Of a DNA stretch of 64,000 nucleotides, positions 10,007 to 18,242 are shown one piece after another (position 1 is the first letter of the stretch; each line of letters begins with the position of its first letter). The translations under genes were made by a program, and so were the position numbers. The notes beneath the pieces were generated by a model that saw only the letters and a list, made by a program, of their open reading frames with translations, did no database searches and had not been told where the DNA came from. The DNA lies in contig NZ_JAMBON010000003.1 in NCBI RefSeq assembly GCF_023715655.1, positions 96,200 to 160,199 on the forward strand, given 5' to 3'. Source of the DNA: Oceanobacillus luteolus (GTDB lineage Bacteria > Bacillota > Bacilli > Bacillales > Amphibacillaceae).

Positions 10007-10521
10007 GATTAATCCTCCAATAATAGTTTTTCATCTATTTATTTTAATTCAGTTTGTTCAATTGGTAGTTTTCCTACTTTCTATATAACACCGTGCAAAT
10101 TTTGTCGAAATCCCTCTGTTTAAATTAGAGAGGAATGAACTCTAATCGGCTCTAAAATTATATACTACCTCTCTTTAACGTAAGACATGTAAGGGGGTGA
10201 AATCAAGTAACATTTCAATTACAAATTTGTCTTTTTGTAATAAAAAATCACAGTTCTTGTAACAAAACGGAGAACCTTGTATGTTGTCAAGTCTAATTTG
10301 TTAGTAAAAGCTACCATAAATCATAGTTTTTTCCCTATATTAGATTTTTATACCAAGTGGAGGTTTGTGATTACATAAAGGTTTCTCCAAAAACGTTCTG
10401 AATTTAAACTAAAAGAATAGGAGTATGGAAATCTATGGTTGAATTATTACAAAAAAGTCGTGCTATGATGATTCTGCAAGCAAGACAGCACAAAAAAACA
10501 CAAATTAAGGAGATGTAAAAT
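10007..10521. other. Intergenic region between mreBH and the CAP-protein gene
   Basis: This 515-base AT-rich gap separates two divergent genes. On the minus strand a run of ACCCCC (10193-10198) lies 12 bases from CGTTAA (10175-10180). It loosely resembles a SigI-type promoter pointing to mreBH. A 27-codon frame at 10435-10518 has no good ribosome site and is not called. No RNA gene or repeat was recognised. Confidence 0.4.
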
Positions 10522-11394
10522 ATGCTTCGTAAAATAACGGTTATTGCTGCTTCAGCAGTTGTATTTTCATTTGGAGGTGCATTTTCAGCTTCTGCGGATG
10601 CTGCACCAGTTGAAAAGGACCTTTCATATAAAGTCTACTATTCTATTAATGGGGAATCAGGAATGCTATCTCAAGAAGATGCTTCTAACCTATTAAAGAA
10701 AGGTCTAGAAACTATTCAATCGAAGTTCTTAACAAACTTTGATTTAGAACAACTTCAAAAGCTGATCCCAGCTGAACAAAAAGCTGATCAGAAAGAAGTA
10801 GAAAAGAAAGCACCAGTTAAGAAAGAACAACCAAAACAAGAAGTTAAACAACCAGCACCAGAGAAACAACAGCCAGTAGAGAAAAAAGAAGAAGTTAAGC
10901 AACCAGCACCACAAGTACCAGCAAAAGAAGAAACTAAAGCACCTGCAGCACAGCCGCAGCAACAAACACAGCAACCAGCTGAAAAAGTAGAACAACCACA
11001 ACAGCAACAAAGCGCACTTAGCCAATTTGAAGTACAAGTGGTGGAACTTACTAACCAAGAACGTGCAAAACAAGGTCTAGCACCTTTACAAATTGACGAA
11101 AACCTGAGCAAAGTTGCTCGTGAAAAATCTAGAGATATGGCTACAACTGGTTACTTTGACCATAATAGCCCACAGTACGGCTCACCATTTGATATGATGA
11201 AGAGCTTCGGTATTGACTACCGTACAGCTGGAGAAAACATCGCAAAAGGTCAACGTACTCCGGAAGAGGTTGTAAATGCTTGGATGAACAGCCCAGGACA
11301 CCGTGCAAATATCATGAACGGTGAATTTACACACATCGGTGTAGGTTTTGTGGAAAATGGTAACCACTGGACACAAATGTTTATTGGAAAATAA
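10522..11394 (+). CDS. Secreted CAP/SCP-domain protein (YkwD-like)
   Basis: An exported protein of 290 residues. It has a signal peptide (about 1-25, ending SASADA), a short unique region, a long linker of Lys/Glu/Pro/Gln repeats (about 75-165), and a C-terminal CAP domain (about 170-290). The CAP hallmarks are LTNQERAKQGLAPL, the His of YFDHNSP, AGENIAKG and NAWMNSPGHRANIM. The linker and basic charge suggest it crosses or sits in the cell wall. Bacillus CAP proteins of this type are common but their molecular function is unsettled. An AAGGAGAT site precedes the ATG. It is divergent from mreBH. Confidence 0.85.
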   Translation: MLRKITVIAASAVVFSFGGAFSASADAAPVEKDLSYKVYYSINGESGMLSQEDASNLLKKGLETIQSKFLTNFDLEQLQKLIPAEQKADQKEVEKKAPVKKEQPKQEVKQPAPEKQQPVEKKEEVKQPAPQVPAKEETKAPAAQPQQQTQQPAEKVEQPQQQQSALSQFEVQVVELTNQERAKQGLAPLQIDENLSKVAREKSRDMATTGYFDHNSPQYGSPFDMMKSFGIDYRTAGENIAKGQRTPEEVVNAWMNSPGHRANIMNGEFTHIGVGFVENGNHWTQMFIGK

Positions 11395-11401
11395 AAACAA
11401 A

Positions 11402-11534
11402 AGCGGAAGCGACCGATTAGGGACAGCCGAACTGGAATGCGGTGCAGGAAGATAAAGGAAACACGGTGAGGTGACGAACCGATGTTGACTTATCGACCGG
11501 AAGCGCATGAAGTTCGGGCGGTCCCTGGTCGCTG
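11402..11534. repeat. Structured non-coding element, probably a dispersed repeat
   Basis: Nested complementary segments close this ~130-base unit: GCGACC at 11409 with GGTCGC at 11527, GGGAC at 11420 with GTCCC at 11521, and CCGAACT at 11427 with AGTTCGG at 11511. It is GC-richer than its surroundings and has no credible reading frame. It begins with an AAGCGGAAGCG motif that I associate with dispersed intergenic repeats in Bacillaceae. Only one copy is in the window, so its repeat nature is inferred. Confidence 0.45.
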
Positions 11535-11598
11535 CAGCTAGACGACATAATAGAGAAAGCGCAAGACGCTTGAGTTGAATAAATATATGATCGAAGAG

Positions 11599-11628
11599 TA
11601 GGAGGCTAGATTCTAGCCTCCTATTTCT
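11599..11628 (+). terminator. Rho-independent terminator
   Basis: A 12-bp perfect stem (11599-11610 with 11612-11623) is followed by TTTCTTT. It probably ends transcription from the CAP gene through the structured element. Confidence 0.75.
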
Positions 11629-11734
11629 TTGCCTAAATAGAGATTAGCTTGCTACAATGGAAGTAAATTTGCCCTTCGAATCCAATAATATGACATATTC
11701 CTGCTTAAAAGGGGCGGGACAAATAATGTAATTT

Positions 11735-11770
11735 TGAATCATACTATTGGATAAAAGGTGGTACGATTCA
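11735..11770. promoter_or_regulatory. Inverted repeat upstream of glutaminase
   Basis: TGAATCATAC (11735-11744) and GTACGATTCA (11761-11770) form arms with nine of ten positions complementary, 98 bases before the glutaminase start. It could be an operator or a leader hairpin. No regulator is identified. Confidence 0.35.
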
Positions 11771-11867
11771 TATAATATCCGGAACACGTTAGATTTTCTA
11801 CAATTTTGTCTGTTTATGGAGACTTTTTATACATACAATGCGTAAACTATGGTGAGAGGTGATTTGA

Positions 11868-12863
11868 ATGGTACAGGGTTCAACTAACTTAAATACAGAG
11901 CTCACTCAGGAATGGCTACAAAATTATGTGGATGACTGGGTAAGATTTTATCGTAAGCATACTGTCGATGGTGAACTCGCTTCTTATATCCCGCAATTGA
12001 CTAAAGCTGATCCCAATGCACTTGGGGTCATTATTATGGGGAATAATGGGATGACAATCAAGTCTGGAGACGTGGATGCTACGTTCTCCATTCAAAGTAT
12101 ATCCAAGGTATTTGCTTTTATTGTTGCTTGTATGGACCGAGGTGTTTCTTATGTGCTGAATCGAGTAGATGTGGAACCTACAGGACATGCATTTAATTCA
12201 ATCATCCATCTTGAAATGAGAAAAATTGAAAAACCATTCAATCCATTAATCAATGCAGGGGCAATCACAGTGACATCAATGCTACAAGGACGAACATCAG
12301 ATGAAAAGCTTGAAGGGATTTTTCAACTGTTGGAAAAAATCCTCGGGCGTCGCCCAGAGTTGGATGTGGACGTTTATGAGTCTGAAAGAGAATCCTCCAT
12401 CCGAAATCGGGGCATTGGATACTTCCTGTTAGAGGCTGGAGTATTGGAATCTGATTTAGGGATAACTTTAGAGACTTATTTCAAACAATGTTCGATTAAA
12501 ATCACAGTGGAAGACCTTGCTAAGTTAGGTTTAATCCTAGCGAACGATGGAATGGATAAAACTACTGGTGAGGAAATCATTCCTAGACAAATTGCCCGCC
12601 TAGCTAAAGTATTGATGCTTACTTGTGGAATGTACGATGCTTCGGGTAAATTCGCGGCCTACGTTGGCGTCCCAGCCAAAAGTGGTGTAGCTGGGGGGAT
12701 TATGGCTTCTGTTCCACCACGTATTAGAGAAGAAGTGCTGCCGTTTATGGATGGCTGTGGAGTTGGAGTATATGGTCCAGCTCTAGACGAACAAGGTAAC
12801 AGTGTTGCAGGAACCCGATTATTACGACATATAGCAAGTCATTGGGATTTCAGTATTTTTTAG
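11868..12863 (+). CDS. glsA: Glutaminase
   Basis: A cytoplasmic enzyme of 331 residues that hydrolyses L-glutamine to glutamate and ammonia. It has the serine beta-lactamase-like fold with the SxxK motif in SIQSISKVF, the asparagine motif NPLINAGAI, and the Gly-rich SGVAGGIMA near the C-terminus. Length is slightly above the usual ~310. The ATG has GAGAGGTGA upstream. An amino-acid carrier of the AgcS family lies 1.4 kb downstream, convergent. In B. subtilis a glutaminase is paired with a carrier of that family, so a functional link is possible though not operonic here. Confidence 0.92.
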   Translation: MVQGSTNLNTELTQEWLQNYVDDWVRFYRKHTVDGELASYIPQLTKADPNALGVIIMGNNGMTIKSGDVDATFSIQSISKVFAFIVACMDRGVSYVLNRVDVEPTGHAFNSIIHLEMRKIEKPFNPLINAGAITVTSMLQGRTSDEKLEGIFQLLEKILGRRPELDVDVYESERESSIRNRGIGYFLLEAGVLESDLGITLETYFKQCSIKITVEDLAKLGLILANDGMDKTTGEEIIPRQIARLAKVLMLTCGMYDASGKFAAYVGVPAKSGVAGGIMASVPPRIREEVLPFMDGCGVGVYGPALDEQGNSVAGTRLLRHIASHWDFSIF

Positions 12864-12876
12864 GGAGGGTCATCAC

Positions 12877-13542
12877 ATGTGTGGAAGATATACGTTGCTT
12901 GGGGATCAATTAGAACTTTTGGATGAGTTTGATTTGGAGGAACCAATCGATGACTTTCATCAAAGTTATAATGTAGCGCCAGGACAAAATGTACTCGCAA
13001 TTATTCATGATGGCAAGAAAAAACGTGCCGGATATTTACGTTGGGGGTTGGTCCCTTCTTGGTCGAATGACCCTAAAATCGGTTATAAAATGATCAATGC
13101 GAGAAGTGAAACAGCAGACGTCAAACCGAGTTTTAAACAACTTATGGCGAGGAAACGTTGCCTTATTGTGGCAGACAGCTTTTATGAATGGCAGCAAAAA
13201 GAAGGAGAGAAGATACCGCAACGCATTTCTGTAGAGGGAAGAAAGTTTTTTGCTTTTGCTGGTTTATGGGACAAGTGGACTCAAGGAGAAGAGACATTAT
13301 TTACCTGTACGATTTTAACGAAGGATTCTCATGGATTCATGCAAGATATCCATCATCGGATGCCGATTATCCTGCCAAAAGGCGAGGAAGATCGATGGAT
13401 TGATCCAAGGGAATATAAACCAGTTCAAGCGAAGCAATTACTTCACAGCTTTTCTGATCCATCCTTCACAGCGTATCCCGTATCTACTTATGTGAATACC
13501 GCGAAAAATAACGATGAGCAGTGTATCGCTCCTATTGCTTAA
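12877..13542 (+). CDS. HMCES/YedK-type abasic-site DNA-protein crosslink protein (SRAP)
   Basis: A 221-residue SRAP-domain protein that covalently shields abasic sites in single-stranded DNA. Its catalytic Cys is residue 2 (MCGRYTL), exposed after Met removal. The conserved NARSET, FYEW and HHRMP motifs supply the Asn, Glu and His of the active site. The length is typical. AGGGAGGGT precedes the ATG, and the gene is 13 bases behind glutaminase, so the two may share a transcript. No SOS (LexA) box was seen just upstream. Confidence 0.92.
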   Translation: MCGRYTLLGDQLELLDEFDLEEPIDDFHQSYNVAPGQNVLAIIHDGKKKRAGYLRWGLVPSWSNDPKIGYKMINARSETADVKPSFKQLMARKRCLIVADSFYEWQQKEGEKIPQRISVEGRKFFAFAGLWDKWTQGEETLFTCTILTKDSHGFMQDIHHRMPIILPKGEEDRWIDPREYKPVQAKQLLHSFSDPSFTAYPVSTYVNTAKNNDEQCIAPIA

Positions 13543-13592
13543 CTAAAAAGTATTGCATAAATCAGTTTGAACCATAATGGAGGGATAGTGCG

Positions 13593-14261
13593 GTGAAGGG
13601 GAACATTGATAAAACTGTATTCGCATTGACTTTTCTTATCCTCGCCAGTTGCAGTAGTAGTGGTAATGCCGTGGCAGAAGATCATTCCATCCTTTTGAAA
13701 AATGAAGCCGAGGAAGATAAGGGTCTTCTAACCGAAGAGAATTCGAGTTTTGATGAAATTGAAATAGAGGAGAGCATTCTTAAAACGCTTGCTTCTGAAG
13801 AGTCTGTAGTAGAAGATGAGTATCAGAAGAATGCTGTAGATAGGCTAAATGAGGAAGAAGTGGATTTATTATCAACTTATAGTAGTGAACAGATCGAATA
13901 TGCTAGGGTCTGGTTGCAACTTGGACCAAACCAAGAAATAGATGAATTGTATGTTACACATATTCCTGAGGGAGAAGCCGTGAACCCGAATGCGGAATCA
14001 AGTGCAACATACACAGAAGAAGTTGTCCAGTTGACAGGTTCCCGGTTAGTGGAGGGTTCTGTTACATATAGTAGTAACGGTGATGGTACAATCAATGTTT
14101 ATTTTGTTCCCAGCCACTGGGAAACAAATACTCCAGAGGGTTTTACGGATGAGGATTTAAGGATTTTTACGGAATCCATTGTTAATAACACGGATTTAGT
14201 ATATATTGAGCCAGGACATGACGATGAGGTCATTTCCTTGATTAAAAAAATAAGAAATTGA
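13593..14261 (+). CDS. Putative lipoprotein of unknown function
   Basis: A 222-residue protein with a signal sequence ending in LILASC, so Cys 20 is the probable lipidation site. The mature part starts with a Ser-rich then strongly acidic stretch (to about residue 90) and ends in a compact domain rich in Tyr, Val and Thr. I do not recognise a family. The start is GTG 13593 with GGAGGG nine bases upstream. It lies 50 bases after the SRAP gene and before a bidirectional terminator, so it may be the last gene of that transcript. Confidence 0.65.
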   Translation: MKGNIDKTVFALTFLILASCSSSGNAVAEDHSILLKNEAEEDKGLLTEENSSFDEIEIEESILKTLASEESVVEDEYQKNAVDRLNEEEVDLLSTYSSEQIEYARVWLQLGPNQEIDELYVTHIPEGEAVNPNAESSATYTEEVVQLTGSRLVEGSVTYSSNGDGTINVYFVPSHWETNTPEGFTDEDLRIFTESIVNNTDLVYIEPGHDDEVISLIKKIRN

Positions 14262-14301
14262 AAGAGGAACAGTTCAAAGATGAATTGGTCCTCTTTCAAT
14301 T
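14256..14301. terminator. Bidirectional terminator
   Basis: A 13-bp perfect stem (14256-14268 with 14289-14301) between convergent genes. The left arm overlaps the lipoprotein stop codon. Confidence 0.85.
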
Positions 14302-14308
14302 ATACATA

Positions 14309-15667
14309 TTATGAGGCTTTCGCTCGTTTTTCAGCTTCTTTTTCTTCTTTTGCGACTTTCAAGAATCGTTTCGTCTCATAAGCTACAACTCCGGATAGTC
14401 CGAGTAGTCCAATTAAGTTCGGTATTGCCATGAGTGCGTTAAATATGTCTGCAAACAACCAGACAATATCAATGACTGTAACTGCACCTACAAATACAAC
14501 TGCAACCCAAACGAAACGATAAATAGAAACGGCTTTCGGACTCTTAAACAAGTAGTTAAAGCATTTCTCACCATAATATGACCAACCGATGAGTGTAGAG
14601 TATGCAAATAGAATCGTAGCGATACTTACGATATAGATTCCTGGCGTGCCAAGGAATGTACCAAAGGATTCCCCTGTCAATGCTCCACCTGCTATACCAG
14701 TTTGATGAAGGTCAGCCATAACGATAGTGATTCCAGTTATACTACAAACAATAATGGTATCGATAAATACCTGTGTCATAGAAACAAGACCTTGTCTTCC
14801 CGGATAGTCTGTTTTTGCAGCAGCCGCTGCGATTGGAGCAGAACCAAGTCCAGCTTCGTTCGAGAAGATTCCTCGGGCGACCCCATAGCGGATTACTGTA
14901 CCTAAGATACCCCCACCAACAGCTTCAGCAGTAAAAGCATCTGTAAGAATGGTGCTTACTGTAGTTGGAACGAGATCAAAATTTAAAATCATAATAATTA
15001 GTCCACCTGCTAAATAAAAAACAGCCATTATAGGTACAAAGAAAGCGGTTACACGACCGATGCTTTTAATACCCCCGAGAATGACGATAGCAGTTATAAT
15101 AGTTAAGATAATACCAGTTACCCATCCAGGAATGCTAAACGAGTTTTCCGCAGCAGCTGCCACGGCATTTGTTTGTACCATATTTCCAATTCCAAATGCG
15201 GCAATCGAACCAAAAATCGCAAATAGAATAGCCAGCCATTTTGCATTCAGGCCACGCTCCAGGTAGTACATCGGACCACCAGCCATCTCTCCTCGAGCGT
15301 CTTTTACCCGATATTTTACTGCAAGTACCGCTTCAGCGTACTTGGTTGCCATTCCGAATACAGCCATAATCCACATCCAAAAAACAGCACCAGGTCCTCC
15401 AGCAATAACGGCGGTAGCCACCCCGACAATATTACCTGTTCCAATTGTAGCTGACATCTGAGTGGTCAAAGCTTCGTAATGGGAGATGTCCCCTTCTGAT
15501 AACTTATCTTGTTTTTTCCGGCTGAATGCGTTTATAAGTGCGGTCGGTAGTGCGAAAATCTGCACAAATCCAAGTCTGAGTGTTAAATAGATCCCGGTTC
15601 CTACAATTAGTACAAGCAGGGGAGGGCCCCAGACAAATCCACTGACCTTCTCTAAAAATTCTATCAT
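14309..15667 (-). CDS. AgcS-family sodium:amino-acid symporter (AlsT/GlnT-like)
   Basis: A membrane carrier of 452 residues that imports alanine, glycine or glutamine with sodium. It has about eleven hydrophobic segments and the family motifs TQMSATIGTGNIVGVATA (about 65-85) and RGIFSNEAGLGSAPIAAAA (about 265-285). The C-terminus is short, charged and cytoplasmic. The ATG is preceded by AGGAGGATG. The nearby convergent glutaminase raises glutamine as substrate, which is inference. A promoter-like TATATTATATAG region lies upstream on the minus strand. Confidence 0.9.
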   Translation of the reverse strand: MIEFLEKVSGFVWGPPLLVLIVGTGIYLTLRLGFVQIFALPTALINAFSRKKQDKLSEGDISHYEALTTQMSATIGTGNIVGVATAVIAGGPGAVFWMWIMAVFGMATKYAEAVLAVKYRVKDARGEMAGGPMYYLERGLNAKWLAILFAIFGSIAAFGIGNMVQTNAVAAAAENSFSIPGWVTGIILTIITAIVILGGIKSIGRVTAFFVPIMAVFYLAGGLIIMILNFDLVPTTVSTILTDAFTAEAVGGGILGTVIRYGVARGIFSNEAGLGSAPIAAAAAKTDYPGRQGLVSMTQVFIDTIIVCSITGITIVMADLHQTGIAGGALTGESFGTFLGTPGIYIVSIATILFAYSTLIGWSYYGEKCFNYLFKSPKAVSIYRFVWVAVVFVGAVTVIDIVWLFADIFNALMAIPNLIGLLGLSGVVAYETKRFLKVAKEEKEAEKRAKAS

Positions 15668-15914
15668 CCTTTCATCCTCCTTTTTTCAAATAGATTTATA
15701 CTATATAATATTCCGAATTTTTCACAATAAGTCAAGCTTTTTTTACAAAATACAAAAATCATCTTAATAAGATTACAAAAGTAAAGGAAGGTTAAAGATA
15801 AATAGACAAAATTCTACAGCTTTCTTTGCTTCTTATTATGTAATTTGCTTATAATATAAGAAAGTGAATGAACAAGGCATGATAATCTAGCGTAATGGTA
15901 AAGGAGAGAAGAAC

Positions 15915-16193
15915 ATGGGACAAAGGAAATTGATTTTCGGCATGGTAGCTGGTGCGTTACTCGGTGCACTCGCGATGCAGTATGACAAAGAAACACGCAG
16001 TTATACCAAAGAGTGTTTAAACAAATTGAAAGATAATTCCAGTGAATTACTTAGCAACCCAACGGAAACCGTCCATAAGCTACGTGAGTCATTTGACAGA
16101 GTTAATCAAAACTTCACGGTTGGAGCGGAAAACACAATTAATGCATTAGAACAAGTTGAAACCACACTCGATCGTTTAATGAATAAAAATTAA
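15915..16193 (+). CDS. YtxH-like small membrane-anchored protein
   Basis: A 92-residue protein with one N-terminal glycine-zipper membrane segment (about 6-21, GMVAGALLGALAM) followed by a charged, helical, probably coiled tail. This is the layout of the YtxH family, whose members are often stress-induced in Bacillus. Precise function is unknown. The ATG follows AAGGAGAG. A TATAAT box lies at 15854-15859. A strong terminator follows. Confidence 0.7.
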   Translation: MGQRKLIFGMVAGALLGALAMQYDKETRSYTKECLNKLKDNSSELLSNPTETVHKLRESFDRVNQNFTVGAENTINALEQVETTLDRLMNKN

Positions 16194-16221
16194 GACTGAA
16201 GAATAAAATAGCACAAAAGAT

Positions 16222-16258
16222 ATGCCCCATCTCAAGGTTTTGCGATGGGGCATGTTTA
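16222..16258 (+). terminator. Terminator
   Basis: A 10-bp GC-rich stem (16222-16231 with 16244-16253) followed by GTTTAT lies between the YtxH-like gene and yfkH. Confidence 0.75.
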
Positions 16259-16279
16259 TGGATGGTGTGGGAGGAACAA

Positions 16280-17131
16280 ATGTTGAAAAAACTGATTCCA
16301 GCTACAATAGAATTTTATGAACGTATGGAAAAAGTAGATGTATTTGGTTTGGCTGCACAATTAGCTTATTTCTTTCTTCTCTCACTCTTTCCGTTTTTAT
16401 TATTCTTAGTTAATTTAGTCGGATTTTTTCCTTTGGACGAAGATATGATTCTACAGTTGATCGTCGATTATGCGCCTCCTCAGGTGTACCATTTAATTGA
16501 ATCCAATCTGTTAACCCTCATCCACACCCATAATGGTGGATTACTTTCCATCGGTATCATAGGAACACTATGGGCAGCTTCTAATGGAGTCAACGCAGTC
16601 ACGAAAGCATTGAACCGAGCGTACGGCATAAGACCAAAGCGTATATTTATTGTGTATCGTTTCTTATCAATTCTGCTTACCATCGGGATGTTTTTAGTCG
16701 TCATTGTCGCATTATTGCTTCCGGTTTCAGGGAGAATGATTGGAGAGTATTTTTTCTCATTCTTCGGATCTTCCCATGAGTTTCTTCAAATATGGGAGAC
16801 TTTCCGCTGGGTTACATCTTCCATTATTTTCTTTATTGCCCTTCTCGCGCTTTATAAGCTGGCTCCCCACCGAAGAGTATATTTCAGGAATGTAGTCTGG
16901 GGTGCATTATTTTCTACCTTTGGTTTTCAATTAGTTTCTTGGGTATTTTCATTTTACGTAAGCAGTTTGAGAAATTACTCCACAATGTATGGCAGTCTCG
17001 GGGCGGTTATAGTATTAATGGTTTGGTTTTATTTGTTTGGCATAATCGTCCTTCTCGGTGGAGTGTTAAACGCATACCTTCATGAACGTACAATAAGAAA
17101 AAATTTCAATGGGAATGGCGGTGCCAAGTGA
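16280..17131 (+). CDS. yfkH: YihY/BrkB-family membrane protein (YfkH)
   Basis: An integral membrane protein of 283 residues with about six transmembrane segments (first near 25-50) and the family's conserved turns (FGLAAQLAYFFLLSLFPF, LWAASNGVNAVTKALNRAYG). Members were once annotated as RNase BN but are now regarded as membrane proteins of unknown function. ATG 16280 is chosen over 16262 because GGGAGG lies six bases before it. The symbol rests on family plus the neighbouring yfkD and pdaA homologues, which lie near yfkH in B. subtilis. Confidence 0.85.
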   Translation: MLKKLIPATIEFYERMEKVDVFGLAAQLAYFFLLSLFPFLLFLVNLVGFFPLDEDMILQLIVDYAPPQVYHLIESNLLTLIHTHNGGLLSIGIIGTLWAASNGVNAVTKALNRAYGIRPKRIFIVYRFLSILLTIGMFLVVIVALLLPVSGRMIGEYFFSFFGSSHEFLQIWETFRWVTSSIIFFIALLALYKLAPHRRVYFRNVVWGALFSTFGFQLVSWVFSFYVSSLRNYSTMYGSLGAVIVLMVWFYLFGIIVLLGGVLNAYLHERTIRKNFNGNGGAK

Positions 17132-17287
17132 GGTGCGGCCTTTTTCGTGCACAAATAAAATTAATCTCTCATCCTTTAAAGTATAGTGAAATCATTATCT
17201 AAATTTACTTCATGAACTTGTTGTATGAGAAGGGTATATTTTTTCATGAAGCGAAAAAACTATAGACAAAAGAAAGGATGGAGGCTT

Positions 17288-18082
17288 ATGAAATTAAAGA
17301 GATTGTCTGCTCTGATGCTTACTTTATACATCCTACTTGTTTTTCCGCTTTTTGCTTCAGCAGAAGAGAAGAAGGATACAACCGATAGTTTCAAACTGCC
17401 AAGTCATGTATTGGATATATCTAAGGAAAACACGGCACAAAATGACAGTTCTGATCGTCAATCTGTTGAACCTAGTAATGAAACAAAGGAATTATTGGAA
17501 AGCACCTCCGTTCCAATTGATAATTCTGATTTGATTCAGCAATTGAATGAAACAACGATCAAACCGTCGCCGATCGGGATTGGCTATCGGGCAGAGATTT
17601 TTCTCGGGCGCTGGCCGCTTCATTATGAATCAGAGGAAACATCTGTGAATTGGGAGTATCAGCAGATCAATAAGAATGAATTGAAAAATAGCGGAGATAC
17701 CCAACAACAATTGAACTATATCCAACAAGAGAATAAAGAAATAAGAGGAATGCTCACAAACAAAATTGCCAATTCAGAAACAGTTAGAAAAATGATGCTG
17801 AATAAGACAGAAGAAAAGACAAAACTGCCACTTGCTTATGAAGTGACGATTGGCAGGAATACGAAAACGGCTCACTCTTACCCCGTCCCCCCTGAACAGA
17901 CCGGTACATTGGAAGCATATGCACCAGCAATCAATGAAAAAGGCAAAGTAACGTTTGGGGAGGTATATATTGAACTGAAGGGAACGAAAAAACAACTTGT
18001 AATTAAAAATGTGACGAAGCAAGGAGTAGGAGCTTGGCTTCCAATCCAAGACCATGTTTCCTATTCATTCAAGGTAAAGTAG
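17288..18082 (+). CDS. yfkD: YfkD-family secreted protein
   Basis: A 264-residue exported protein with a signal peptide (KLKRLSALML then a hydrophobic core, ending FASAEE), the same length as B. subtilis YfkD. Characteristic segments are IGYRAEIFLGRWPLHYES, KTKLPLAYEVTIG, and the C-terminal VTKQGVGAWLPIQDHVSYSF. The function of the family is not known. The start at 17288 is set by GGATGGAGG; an upstream in-frame ATG at 17225 would give a poor N-terminus before the signal peptide. It sits between yfkH and an antiporter gene and is closed by its own terminator. Confidence 0.88.
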   Translation: MKLKRLSALMLTLYILLVFPLFASAEEKKDTTDSFKLPSHVLDISKENTAQNDSSDRQSVEPSNETKELLESTSVPIDNSDLIQQLNETTIKPSPIGIGYRAEIFLGRWPLHYESEETSVNWEYQQINKNELKNSGDTQQQLNYIQQENKEIRGMLTNKIANSETVRKMMLNKTEEKTKLPLAYEVTIGRNTKTAHSYPVPPEQTGTLEAYAPAINEKGKVTFGEVYIELKGTKKQLVIKNVTKQGVGAWLPIQDHVSYSFKVK

Positions 18083-18099
18083 AGAGAATTAAGATCCAG

Positions 18100-18152
18100 A
18101 AAAGATAGTGCTTATACCGCTTCTAGAGGAAGTTAAGCAACTATCTTTTTTG
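18100..18152 (+). terminator. Terminator of yfkD
   Basis: A stem of about 15 bp with one bulge (18100-18115 with 18134-18150) runs into six T residues. Confidence 0.75.
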
Positions 18153-18242
18153 TTATTTTAGCAATTAGGGGTTGAAATTTATCCTTTAATACTTTATTAT
18201 GATAAAGTGTTAAAGTGAAAAAGATTTAAGGGGGAACTACTT

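Noticed and set aside
10435..10518. 27-codon ORF before the CAP gene
   Set aside because: No proper ribosome site of its own; its end overlaps the ribosome site of the CAP gene. It could be a leader peptide but nothing supports it.
10744..11111. Long antisense ORFs rich in Cys, Leu and Phe
   Set aside because: They are shadows of the Gln/Lys/Pro repeat linker of the CAP protein on the other strand.
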